DNA of 64,000 nucleotides, taken from the NCBI GenBank assembly GCA_024277255.1, contig JAJRVQ010000024.1:1-64000 (forward strand), written 5' to 3'. The position numbers and the translations under genes are program-made. Numbering within the stretch: the first letter of the stretch is position 1; the number at the start of each line of letters is the position of its first letter. The notes beneath the pieces were generated by a model, which was not told the DNA's origin, did no database searches, and saw only the letters and a program-made list of their open reading frames with translations. Shown here piece by piece: positions 42,740 through 51,378 of this stretch. The stretch is from Acidobacteriota bacterium. Lineage in GTDB: Bacteria; Acidobacteriota; Thermoanaerobaculia; Multivoradales; SZUA-115.

Positions 42740-44269
42740 TCAGCGCGCTGCTTGCGTGCCGCGCTCGAATAGTTGAAGGACCGCGACCAGCGAACGCGGC
42801 GCCGCGGGACAATTCCACCATCTCTCTTGCCCGGCCGCCAGCTTTCTCGATCGCTCCTCGGTGCCGTCTGCGGCGGCGATGAGAACCGTCGTGTCCGGCC
42901 CCGGTCCCTGAGTCAGCCGTGCGAGGATCCGTGGTACGGCGGTTCCCCCGTCATCGCGACTCAACCAGATTCCCACGCCATGGCACAAGGGGAGAATGGA
43001 CTCGACCCGCGGTTGCACCGATGGGTTGAGCAGCTGAACGACGACCGATAGCGTTCCCTGAGGGCGACGCACGGTGGTGCTACCTCCGCCGCCGCGTTCG
43101 AGCTGCCGCGCCAAGGAAAACCACACCGAATTGCCGTTGCCGCTCGGAGCGGTGGCGAAGAGCTTGACCAGAGAGTCCCAGGAATCCGCTTCGCCGAGTA
43201 GCAGGAGTCGTAGGGTTCCATCGCGGCCAACATTGGCTGAACTCAGCAGGCCGTCGACGGCAAGGTCGAGAAGAAGGCCGGCGTCGATCTCCATCGTCGT
43301 GGGCTGATAGGAGGCCATGTCCTCGACCCTGGCCACGGCCCCGGCCTCGAGCAGCAAGAGCACCGAGAGCTCGATCCTCTGCGGGGCCAGATCCATCGTG
43401 CGGCACATGGTGGCCAGCGTCGCCCCGGGTTGATCGCGAATCCTCTCAAAAACCTCCTCGATGGGCAGACCGCGAACCGGTCCTCCCAACGGGGGAACCA
43501 CGGTCAATAGGGCACGCAGTTGCGTCCGCCGATCGGGTAGGAAGGGCTGGCGCGCCCGCAGTTCGTCGCGCAACCAGGCCGCTTCCATCAGCAAAGTCTT
43601 GACATCCGGCCCGTCCTCCGGCGGCTCGGCCAGATCGGTGGTGGCAGGAACGAAGCGAAAGTGTCCCGCTTCCAGCCGCAGCATGGCGATGATCGCTTCG
43701 CCTCGGCGCAGAGTTCCGTAGCGGGCCTCCGTCAGCCGCCCGGAACTCAGCGTGAGATCGGCCGGTTTCTTGCGTGAGGCGAGAGTCAGGCGACCGCTCT
43801 TGTCCCCTTGGTGGAGGAACTGAAGCAGCTCCCAAAAAGGATAACAGGAGAGATCCCCTTCGAGCAGCGAGCGACCGGGGGATCGCGTGGAGACCAGCCG
43901 GCTCAGGGTCAGAGCCAGCTCCTCGGGGTCGTATGGCTTGATCAAGTAATGGTTGGCGCCCTCGCGCAACGCGCGCACCCCTTCTCGCGCTACCTTTCCG
44001 GCCACGGCGCTGCTCGTCTCGCCTTCCAGCAGCATCATGATCGGCAGCGCCTCGGTGCGGGAATCTCGACGCAGCTCACCGAGAATGGCGAAAGCGGATT
44101 GCGCTGGGCTGGTGGCCACCAGCACGGCATCCGCGTGCTCCTCCATGGCGCGATCCGCTACCTGGAGAGAGCTGTCGTGTAATACAGCGACGAACCCTTC
44201 GCTGCGCAACTGATCGACGGTCAAGATCCCTGAGACTGCGTCGCTATCGACAACCAGCACTTTGGACAA
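42740..44269 (-). CDS. Receiver-like / DUF4388 / degenerate GTPase-like protein
   Basis: A 509-residue cytoplasmic protein. Residues 1-128 have a CheY-type fold (SKVLVVDSDAVSG, and LIKPYDPEEL with the conserved Lys111), but the phosphoacceptor Asp is Ala52 (VLVATSP). Residues 134-207 are a DUF4388 (PATAN) domain: LLEGDLSCYPFWELLQFL, then RYGTLRRGEAI. A helical/winged part follows (269-313), and the C-terminal 150 residues resemble a Ras/MglA-like GTPase that has lost its P-loop (LRLLLLGEADSWDS). I chose the TTG at 44269, which gives MSKVLVVD with AGAGG eight nt upstream. It is probably a scaffold in signalling or polarity; inference. Confidence 0.72.
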   Translation of the reverse strand: MSKVLVVDSDAVSGILTVDQLRSEGFVAVLHDSSLQVADRAMEEHADAVLVATSPAQSAFAILGELRRDSRTEALPIMMLLEGETSSAVAGKVAREGVRALREGANHYLIKPYDPEELALTLSRLVSTRSPGRSLLEGDLSCYPFWELLQFLHQGDKSGRLTLASRKKPADLTLSSGRLTEARYGTLRRGEAIIAMLRLEAGHFRFVPATTDLAEPPEDGPDVKTLLMEAAWLRDELRARQPFLPDRRTQLRALLTVVPPLGGPVRGLPIEEVFERIRDQPGATLATMCRTMDLAPQRIELSVLLLLEAGAVARVEDMASYQPTTMEIDAGLLLDLAVDGLLSSANVGRDGTLRLLLLGEADSWDSLVKLFATAPSGNGNSVWFSLARQLERGGGGSTTVRRPQGTLSVVVQLLNPSVQPRVESILPLCHGVGIWLSRDDGGTAVPRILARLTQGPGPDTTVLIAAADGTEERSRKLAAGQERWWNCPAAPRSLVAVLQLFERGTQAAR

Positions 44270-44592
44270 GATTACCGACCTCTGTTGTTGGAGTTCGGGC
44301 GATGAAGAGAGAGAGAGTCGCAGTGGATCGGCGTCGCGACGCGGTGCCGCTGGAGAAGGCCCGAGAGGCAAGCGCGAGTATGATCGCGGTGCAAGCCCGC
44401 CCAAGAGAGAAAAAGAACCCTAGAAGAACCGTGACCATTCCACGTTTGAACGCCGATGATACACCGTTCAGTCTCTTCAACAAGCGAGATCGCCGCGATG
44501 CGGCAGGCCGATCCCGAACTCCGGTCGAGAGAGTGCGCTCGCTCGCGCTTCATTTTGGCCACACGCCTCTTCAGCCCGTGAAAGGAACCGCA
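44270..44592. other. Divergent intergenic region
   Basis: 323 nt between two divergent genes. I find no convincing open frame or RNA gene. A 24-nt inverted repeat (TGAACG-N12-CGTTCA, 44447-44470) could be an operator. No clear -35/-10 pair stands out for either gene. Confidence 0.45.
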
Positions 44593-47500
44593 ATGAACCT
44601 ACCGCTATCGACGAGGGTCGTCCTCGTTTTTCTTCTCCTGGTGCCGATCCTCACCACAATGCCAGCCGTCGCCGTCGAGCCGGCACTCGCTCACCTCGCC
44701 GCCGCCGAGGAGGGCTATCCCCAGCTCAGCGAATCCGAGGCCCGCGCCACCCCCGGCGCCGAACGCCCGGACCGGGCTGCCAGGAAGGCGAAAAAAGCAG
44801 CGAAGAAGGCACAGCGCAACGCGACCGGAGAGGAAGCGGAGTCAGAGGATGAGACGTGGAGTGTCGATCAGCCCGCCGAGCAGCCGGGCCACCAGGTCGA
44901 GATCGACACCACCAGCGGTACTTGGATGAATCTCGATGTCAGCCCGGATGGTCGCGAAATCGTCTTCGATCTTCTCGGCGACCTCTACCTGCTGCCGATC
45001 GAAGGTGGCGAGGCGCGCAACCTGACCTCGGGTATGGCCTGGGACATGCAACCCCGATTCAGTCCGGACGGTAGCCGCATCGCCTTCACCAGCGATCGAG
45101 CGGGCGGCGACAACATCTGGATCATCAACCGGGACGGTTCCGACGCCAGACAGGTCACCGAGGAGAGCTTCCGGCTGCTCAACAGTCCGGCATGGAGCCC
45201 GGACGGTGACTACATCATCGCGCGCAAACACTTCACCGCGCGCCGTTCACTGGGGGCTGGCGAGATCTGGCTCTACCACCACACCGGCGGCGACGGCGTG
45301 CAGCTGACCGAGAAGCCCAATGAACAGAAGGACGCGGGCGAGCCGGTCTTCTCCCCCGATGGCCGCTACGTCTACTACAGCCAGGACACGACACCTGGCC
45401 CCCTCTTCGAGTACAACAAGGATCCGAACACGCAGATCTACGTGACCCAGCGCATCGACCTCGAGAAGGGTAAGGAGGAGGTCTTCCTCGACGGTCCGGG
45501 AGGCGCCATCCGACCGACCCCGTCGCCCGACGGCAAGCTCCTCGCCTTCGTCAGGCGGGTGCGCTACAAGAGCACCCTCTTTGTCCACCAGATCGAGACG
45601 GGCCGCCAGTGGCCGGTCTACGACGGTCTCGAACGGGACATGCAGGAGACCTGGGCGATCCACGGCGTTTACCCGACGATGGCCTGGATGCCGGACGGCG
45701 GCTCGATCGTGCTATGGGCCGGTGGCGAGATTCGCCGCATCGACATCGCGAACAAAAGCGCCGCGACCATCCCCTTCCACGTCGCCGATCACCGGCGGGT
45801 ACTCGAGGTGGTGCGCTACCGCCATCCGGTGGCGCCGGATGAGTTCGACCTCAAGATGCTGCGCTGGGTGCAGGTCTCGCCCACCGGCGATCAGCTCCTC
45901 TTCCAGGCTCTCGGCAAGATTTGGCTCCGCGACCTGCCCAACGGCGAGGCGCGGCGGCTGACCGGCCAGAACGACCACTTCGAGCTCTACCCCTCCTTCT
46001 CTCGCGATGGCCGCTCCATCGTCTACGTCAGTTGGGATGATGAGGAGCTGGGCGCGGTTCGCGTCGCCGACGCCGGCGGCGGCGAGGGGCGCAAAGTCAC
46101 CAGCAAGCCGGGCCACTACCTGGAACCGGTGCTCAGTCCCGACGGTCAGTCCATCGCCTACCGCCGTATCGGTGGCGGCTTCCTGCGCTCCCCCACCTAC
46201 TCCCGCGATCAGGGTGTCTACCTCATCCCGTCCGCGGGCGGCAGCGAGCGACTGGTCACCGAGGAAGGGATCAACCCCCACTTCGGCGCGCGCAGCGACC
46301 GCCTCTTCCTCACCACCTTCCCCGGCGAAGGCAAGCGGGTGCTCAAGAGCGTGGAGCTGAGTGCCAACGGCGACGAGCGCAGCTGGTTCACCAGCGACAA
46401 CGCCACCGAGATGCGGGTTTCTCCCGACGGCAAGTGGATCGCCTTCACCGAACGGTTCAATGCCTACGTGGAGCCGTTCGTCCGCGGCAGCAAGCCTCTC
46501 GCTCTCGGCCCCAAGGCCTCCGCGGTGCCGTTGACGCGGGTATCCAAGGACGCCGGCGAGTACATCCACTGGTCGGGCGACAGCCAGGCTCTACACTGGG
46601 TTCTTGGGCCGGAGCTGTTCACCCGCAAGCTCAGCGAGGCTTTCGCCTTCGTCGACGGTGCACCGGAAGAGCTACCCGAGCCGGCCGCCGCCGGCACCGC
46701 CATCGGCTTCAGCGCCGAGGCGGACCTGCCGAAAGGCTCGGTCATCGCCCTCATCGGCGCCCGACTGGTGACCATGAAGGGTGACGAGGTGATCGACAAC
46801 GGCACCGTCGTCGTGCGTGACAACCGAATCGCCGCCATCGGCCCCGCGGCCGAGGTGGCGATCCCCGAAGGTGCCACGACGATCCGGGTGGACGGCAAGA
46901 CGATTACTCCCGGCTTGGTCGATGTCCACTGGCACGGAGCCTTCGGCACCGCCGAGATCGTCCCGGAGGAAAACTGGATGAACTACGCCAGCCTCGCCTT
47001 CGGGGTGACCACCATCCACGATCCGTCGAACGACACCAGCACCACCTTCGCCGCCAGCGAGATGCAACGGGCGGGAGCCATCGTGGGACCGCGAATCTAC
47101 TCGACCGGCACCATCCTCTACGGCGCCAAAGCACCTTTCAAGGCGGTCATCGACAGCCTCGACGACGCCCGTTCGCACCTGCGCCGGATGAAGGCGGTCG
47201 GCGCCATCTCGGTCAAGAGCTACAACCAGCCGCGTCGCGACCAGCGCCAGCAGGTGATCGCTGCCGCCCGCGAGTTGGAGATGATGGTGGTGCCCGAAGG
47301 CGGCTCGCTCTTCCAGCACAACATGACCATGGTGGTCGACGGCCACACCGGCATCGAACACTCCATCCCGGTGCCCGCCATCTACGACGACGTCCTACAA
47401 CTCTGGTCCGGCACCGAGGTCGGCTACACGCCCACCCTGGTCGTCGGCTACGGCGGCATGTGGGGCGAGAACTACTGGTACGCCACCACCGACGTATGGG

Positions 47501-47970
47501 CCAACGAGCGGCTGCTCAGCTTCGTCCCTCGCGAGTTCGTCGACCCGCGCGCGCGACGGCAAATCCACGTACCCGACGAGGAGTGGAACCACTTCGACAA
47601 CGCCCGCGTCGCCCGTAAGCTGCACGACGCCGGGGTCGGCGTCCAGATCGGCGCCCACGGTCAGCGCGAAGGACTGGGTGCCCACTGGGAGCTGTGGATG
47701 CTCGAACAGGGCGGCATGACCGCCCACGAGGCGCTGCGCGCCGCCACCCTGGAAGGAGCCCAGTACCTCGGTCTCGACGGGGATATCGGCTCCCTCGAAG
47801 TCGGCAAGCTCGCCGACCTCATCGTCATCGACGGCAACCCGCTCGAAGATCTCAGAACCTCTGAAAACGTCGACTACACCATGCTCAACGGCCGCCTCTA
47901 CGACGCCGCCACGATGAACGAAGTGGCGCCGCGCAAGCGGGAGAGGGGGAAGTTCTGGTGGGAGGACTGA
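44593..47970 (+). CDS. Exported WD40/TolB-like and amidohydrolase fusion protein
   Basis: A 1125-residue protein with a signal peptide (STRVVLVFLLLVPILTTMPA), a Lys-rich segment (ARKAKKAAKKAQRN), then a long TolB-like PD40 propeller (about 100-690; repeats such as SPDGREIVFDLLGDLYLLP, FSPDGSRIAFTSDRAGGDNI). The C-terminal 400 residues are an amidohydrolase of the metal-dependent type (TPGLVDVHWHGAFG, H-x-H; EHSIPVPAIYDD later), but the usual Asp of the last strand is replaced by IGAHGQREGLGAHWE. The same architecture is known in tricorn-like/amidohydrolase proteins of Acidobacteria; substrate unknown. AAGGA stands before the ATG at 44593; upstream codons to 44302 are not coding. Confidence 0.87.
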   Translation: MNLPLSTRVVLVFLLLVPILTTMPAVAVEPALAHLAAAEEGYPQLSESEARATPGAERPDRAARKAKKAAKKAQRNATGEEAESEDETWSVDQPAEQPGHQVEIDTTSGTWMNLDVSPDGREIVFDLLGDLYLLPIEGGEARNLTSGMAWDMQPRFSPDGSRIAFTSDRAGGDNIWIINRDGSDARQVTEESFRLLNSPAWSPDGDYIIARKHFTARRSLGAGEIWLYHHTGGDGVQLTEKPNEQKDAGEPVFSPDGRYVYYSQDTTPGPLFEYNKDPNTQIYVTQRIDLEKGKEEVFLDGPGGAIRPTPSPDGKLLAFVRRVRYKSTLFVHQIETGRQWPVYDGLERDMQETWAIHGVYPTMAWMPDGGSIVLWAGGEIRRIDIANKSAATIPFHVADHRRVLEVVRYRHPVAPDEFDLKMLRWVQVSPTGDQLLFQALGKIWLRDLPNGEARRLTGQNDHFELYPSFSRDGRSIVYVSWDDEELGAVRVADAGGGEGRKVTSKPGHYLEPVLSPDGQSIAYRRIGGGFLRSPTYSRDQGVYLIPSAGGSERLVTEEGINPHFGARSDRLFLTTFPGEGKRVLKSVELSANGDERSWFTSDNATEMRVSPDGKWIAFTERFNAYVEPFVRGSKPLALGPKASAVPLTRVSKDAGEYIHWSGDSQALHWVLGPELFTRKLSEAFAFVDGAPEELPEPAAAGTAIGFSAEADLPKGSVIALIGARLVTMKGDEVIDNGTVVVRDNRIAAIGPAAEVAIPEGATTIRVDGKTITPGLVDVHWHGAFGTAEIVPEENWMNYASLAFGVTTIHDPSNDTSTTFAASEMQRAGAIVGPRIYSTGTILYGAKAPFKAVIDSLDDARSHLRRMKAVGAISVKSYNQPRRDQRQQVIAAARELEMMVVPEGGSLFQHNMTMVVDGHTGIEHSIPVPAIYDDVLQLWSGTEVGYTPTLVVGYGGMWGENYWYATTDVWANERLLSFVPREFVDPRARRQIHVPDEEWNHFDNARVARKLHDAGVGVQIGAHGQREGLGAHWELWMLEQGGMTAHEALRAATLEGAQYLGLDGDIGSLEVGKLADLIVIDGNPLEDLRTSENVDYTMLNGRLYDAATMNEVAPRKRERGKFWWED

Positions 47971-47974
47971 CCTT

Positions 47975-48442
47975 CTACGCTTCGAGCGCCCGGTCGATCC
48001 CGGCCATCAGCCTCTCGTTCTCGGTCAGCACCTGGTGTTCGATCCACAGGGTTTTGATCTGGGCCAGGATGGTCAGCCAGAAGAGAGTGTGGTGGATCCA
48101 CTTCGGAAGGGTGTTGTTGTAGACGCCGCCGCCGAGGATGAAGGTCGCCATGCACAGCCCCATGGCGATCATCATCCAGCCGTTGGAGCGCATTTTGAAG
48201 CTCTTGGTCTTGTCGAGGACGGAAGCGTCCAACGAGTGTTCCGCCACCGCCTCTTTGATCGCCTTGCCGGTGCCGATCAAGTAGAACATGATCCAGCAGT
48301 GGGAAAAGAGCAGCAGCAGCGCGGAGCCGAGGCCGAGCATCAAGTGGTGGACGATGGGCTGCCCGAGATAGGCCACCACGGCGGTGGCGATCAGTCCAAG
48401 GGTAGCCAGGGCGCCAACGACCAGCAACGAACGTCCCATCAT
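47975..48442 (-). CDS. Four-helix membrane protein of unknown function
   Basis: A 155-residue protein with four hydrophobic helices: near the N terminus, HHLMLGLGSALLLLFSHCWIMFYL, MMIAMGLCMATFILGGG, and HHTLFWLTILAQI. The conserved-looking His residues (HH at the start of helices 2 and 4 and FSHCW) might bind heme or metal, as in several four-helix membrane cytochromes, but no family match is certain. Its stop lies four nt from the stop of the convergent amidohydrolase gene. Downstream of recG (stop 48492) on the same strand. Function unknown. Confidence 0.7.
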   Translation of the reverse strand: MMGRSLLVVGALATLGLIATAVVAYLGQPIVHHLMLGLGSALLLLFSHCWIMFYLIGTGKAIKEAVAEHSLDASVLDKTKSFKMRSNGWMMIAMGLCMATFILGGGVYNNTLPKWIHHTLFWLTILAQIKTLWIEHQVLTENERLMAGIDRALEA

Positions 48443-48491
48443 CAGGTCAGTCTCCTACAACAGCCGCGTTGAGAAAAAGGGCGCGGCGAGT

Positions 48492-50573
48492 CTATCGAAC
48501 TCGGGCGGGTTGCTGCGGTCGAAATCTCATCAGCAAGGCCGTTACCTCCTCGCCACCACTCTCCATCAGCCTGGCAGCATCTTCTCTCGCCCGTTCCAGC
48601 CACCCTTCATCGACCACCGGATCAGCCACCCGCAGAACGGCGACGCCCGCCTGCCGGGTGCCCGCCAGATCTCCCGGCCCGCGCAACGCCAGATCGGCCT
48701 CGGCGATCTCGAACCCATCCGTGGTCGCCGCGAAGATCTCCAGCCGGCGCCGAGCTTCGTCGCTCAGCCTGCCGTGCAGAGCTATACAGCGCGCCTGCCG
48801 AGTGCCTCGGCCTACCCTACCGCGGAGTTGATGCAGCTGAGCCAAACCGAAGCGCTCGGCGCTCTCGATCACCATCCAGTTGGCGTTGGCCACGTCGATG
48901 CCAACCTCGACGACGGTGGTGGCCAGCAGGATGCCCACCTCCCCCGCGGCAAAGGCGCGGGCCACCTCAAGCCGCTGGTCCACCGGCATGCGACCGTGCA
49001 GGAAAGCCGACGGAATCTCTCCGAGCGCCCGGCGGACGGCTTGCCCCTCCTTTTCCAACGCCGCGGCGGTGATGGTTGTGCTCTCTTCGATCAACGGAAA
49101 GACCACGTAGCCTTGCTCGCCGGCTTGGGCACCGTCGCGCAGCCGGTTCAGCACCTTCCCGCGCCGGCTTACCGGCAGCAGCTCGGTGATCACCGGAAGG
49201 CGGCCGGGAGGCACTTCGTCGAGAAGCGAGATATCGAGATCACCGTAGGTGGTCAGCGCCAGCGAACGGGGTATCGGCGTCGCCGTCATCACCAGCAAGT
49301 CGCAGTCCATCCCCTTCTCCACCAGCGCTTGGCGTTGCCCGACGCCGAAGCGGTGCTGCTCATCGATCACTGCCAGGGCAAGGCGCGGCAGATCCACCGA
49401 ATCTTGGATCAGCGAGTGCGTGCCTACCGCCAGGTCGATCTTTCCATGGCGCAACCGCCGGCGCAGAGCCGTAGCCTCGGAGGTGGATCCGGTGAGCAGA
49501 GCGATGCGCCAGCGATCGCCCAGCAGAGCCCGTAGCACGGTGTAGTGTTGCTCCGCCAGAAGCTCCGTCGGCGCCATGAAGGCCGCCTGATGTCCGCTGG
49601 CCAGCGCCTCCGCCAGGGCCAGGGCGGCGACCACCGTCTTGCCGCTACCGACATCGCCCTGCAGCAGGCGACGCATCGGCCTCCTCCGGCGAAGGTCTTG
49701 TTGGATCTCCTCAACCACACGAGCTTGCGCGGCGGTCAGGCGGAAAGGCAGAGCGCGACGCACAGCGGCAACATCGCGCGCCGATCGGTAACCATGGCCC
49801 TTGGCGACCTGAGCCCGGCGGCGCCGCGCCGCGAGGTGCAGCTGAAGGGACAACAATTCGCCGTAGATCAAACGCTGGTGGTAGGGCGTGGCACGATTGT
49901 TGAGCGCCTCCCCCGGTGCATCGTCCGGCGGCCGATGAAGCATGGCGAGTGAGTCGCGAAGGGTAGGTAAGCGGTACTTCTCCAGCAACCACGAAGGAAG
50001 CGGATCAGCGCCAGCACGGTCGGAAGCCGCGGCCCCGATCTGCTCGACCGGCGCCGCCTCCAGTGCCGGCAATGCCCGTTGCACCAAGTCGCGAACCAGG
50101 GCTGGCCCCAGCCCCGGCGCCAATGAGCTGTAGACCGGTGTCCACCGTCCTTGCCCCTGCAAGCGGTCGGTGCGCTCGCAGCTGGGGTTGAGCAACTCGA
50201 CAGCGCCCCCGCGACCGCTGCGCAACTTGCCATGCAGCAGGTACTCGGCTTGGGCGTCCACCTGGCGGGCCAGATAGGGCCGGTTGAACCAGACCACCGG
50301 CACACTGCCGCTGCCGTCGAGCAGTTCGGCGCGCACCATCGAGCGCCGGCCGCGCAGGTGGATCGTTCGCACCTTGCGCAACCGGCCGACCAGGGTCACC
50401 GGCCCCGGCTGATCCAGGTCGGCGATGCGCGTGGAAGAGCTGCGGTCCTCGTAGCGTAGCGGCACGCACCACAGCAACTGCTCCACCGTGGCGCAGCCGG
50501 CTTCGCGCAGCAGAGCAGCCCTGGCGGGACCGACTCCGCGTAGCGCGGTGAGGGGACTGTCCAGCTTCAGCAC
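48492..50573 (-). CDS. recG: ATP-dependent DNA helicase RecG
   Basis: A 693-residue superfamily 2 helicase that reverses stalled replication forks and processes Holliday junctions. The N-terminal OB-fold wedge (about 55-150) is followed by Walker A LLQGDVGSGKTVVAALALAE, DEQH in VIDEQHRFGVGQR (motif II), TATPIPRSLALTTYGDLDIS (motif III), and RFGLAQLHQLRGRVGRG (motif VI). Length is normal for RecG. Start at GTG 50573 with GGAGGGG just ahead. It follows the cNMP-FHA gene by 16 nt. Confidence 0.96.
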   Translation of the reverse strand: MLKLDSPLTALRGVGPARAALLREAGCATVEQLLWCVPLRYEDRSSSTRIADLDQPGPVTLVGRLRKVRTIHLRGRRSMVRAELLDGSGSVPVVWFNRPYLARQVDAQAEYLLHGKLRSGRGGAVELLNPSCERTDRLQGQGRWTPVYSSLAPGLGPALVRDLVQRALPALEAAPVEQIGAAASDRAGADPLPSWLLEKYRLPTLRDSLAMLHRPPDDAPGEALNNRATPYHQRLIYGELLSLQLHLAARRRRAQVAKGHGYRSARDVAAVRRALPFRLTAAQARVVEEIQQDLRRRRPMRRLLQGDVGSGKTVVAALALAEALASGHQAAFMAPTELLAEQHYTVLRALLGDRWRIALLTGSTSEATALRRRLRHGKIDLAVGTHSLIQDSVDLPRLALAVIDEQHRFGVGQRQALVEKGMDCDLLVMTATPIPRSLALTTYGDLDISLLDEVPPGRLPVITELLPVSRRGKVLNRLRDGAQAGEQGYVVFPLIEESTTITAAALEKEGQAVRRALGEIPSAFLHGRMPVDQRLEVARAFAAGEVGILLATTVVEVGIDVANANWMVIESAERFGLAQLHQLRGRVGRGTRQARCIALHGRLSDEARRRLEIFAATTDGFEIAEADLALRGPGDLAGTRQAGVAVLRVADPVVDEGWLERAREDAARLMESGGEEVTALLMRFRPQQPARVR

Positions 50574-50589
50574 AGCCCCTCCGACGGGA

Positions 50590-51378
50590 CTATTGGTGGT
50601 GGAAGGTCATCACCACCATGCCCAAGCGCACCTCATCACCGTCGCGAATCTCCTGTGGAACACCGGTTTCGAGCCGCTTTCCGTTGGCGAAGGTACCGTT
50701 CATGGTGCCGATCTCTTCGGACAGAAAGTACTTGTCGCCGCGGCGGTAGATCTTGGCGTGACGGCGGCTGATCGAGCGTTGACTGTCCACCGGAGTGACA
50801 TCGATGTCCGGATAGATGCCGGTGACCGGATCCTTGCGCCCCATGGTGGTCTCGGTGGCTCCGGCCAGGTAGAACTCCATCCCTGACTTCTCGTGCACCA
50901 ACCTCTCCGGCCCCACATCCTGCCGCTCGGACGGTGGCTCCGGCGAAGGCATGTCGGGAGAACTGCGGGGAGTTTCGCCGGCGGCGGCCAAGGCCTCGCG
51001 CAGCATATTGTCCGCTTCACGCAACCGGCGGGAGAGCTTGCGCATCATGCGCACCGCAATCTCGGGGTTGTCTTTGAGCATCTGGGCGAAGGTCGCGCTG
51101 TTGATCTGCAACAGCTTCGCATCGGTCACCGCGCGTGCCGATGCGGTGCGCGGCAGGCTCTCGAGCACCGACATCTCGCCGAAGAAATCACCCTTCTCAA
51201 GCAAGGTGAGCATCTTCTCCTGGCCGGCGATCTCCTGCACGATCTCTACTTGCCCCTCGTGCACGATGTACATGTGGCTTCCCAGATCGCCCTCGCGAAA
51301 GACGAACTCCCCCTCTTGCACGGCGATCGATGGATCGCTCCGCGGCTTGCGGGTGGTCTTGAAAACAGGCTTACTCAT
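50590..51378 (-). CDS. Cyclic-nucleotide-binding and FHA domain protein
   Basis: A 262-residue cytoplasmic protein. Residues 15-130 are a cNMP-binding domain (EGDLGSHMYIVHEGQVEIVQ; phosphate-binding cassette FGEMSVLESLPRTASARA with the Arg that contacts the cyclic phosphate). After an Asp/Pro/Ser-rich linker, residues 165-262 form an FHA domain (TTMGRKDP, QRSISRRHAKIYRRGD, GTMNGTFANGKRL), which binds phosphothreonine peptides. No effector domain follows, so it is a possible adaptor between cyclic-nucleotide and Ser/Thr kinase signalling. ATGA overlap with the LD-carboxypeptidase stop couples the two. Confidence 0.92.
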   Translation of the reverse strand: MSKPVFKTTRKPRSDPSIAVQEGEFVFREGDLGSHMYIVHEGQVEIVQEIAGQEKMLTLLEKGDFFGEMSVLESLPRTASARAVTDAKLLQINSATFAQMLKDNPEIAVRMMRKLSRRLREADNMLREALAAAGETPRSSPDMPSPEPPSERQDVGPERLVHEKSGMEFYLAGATETTMGRKDPVTGIYPDIDVTPVDSQRSISRRHAKIYRRGDKYFLSEEIGTMNGTFANGKRLETGVPQEIRDGDEVRLGMVVMTFHHQ

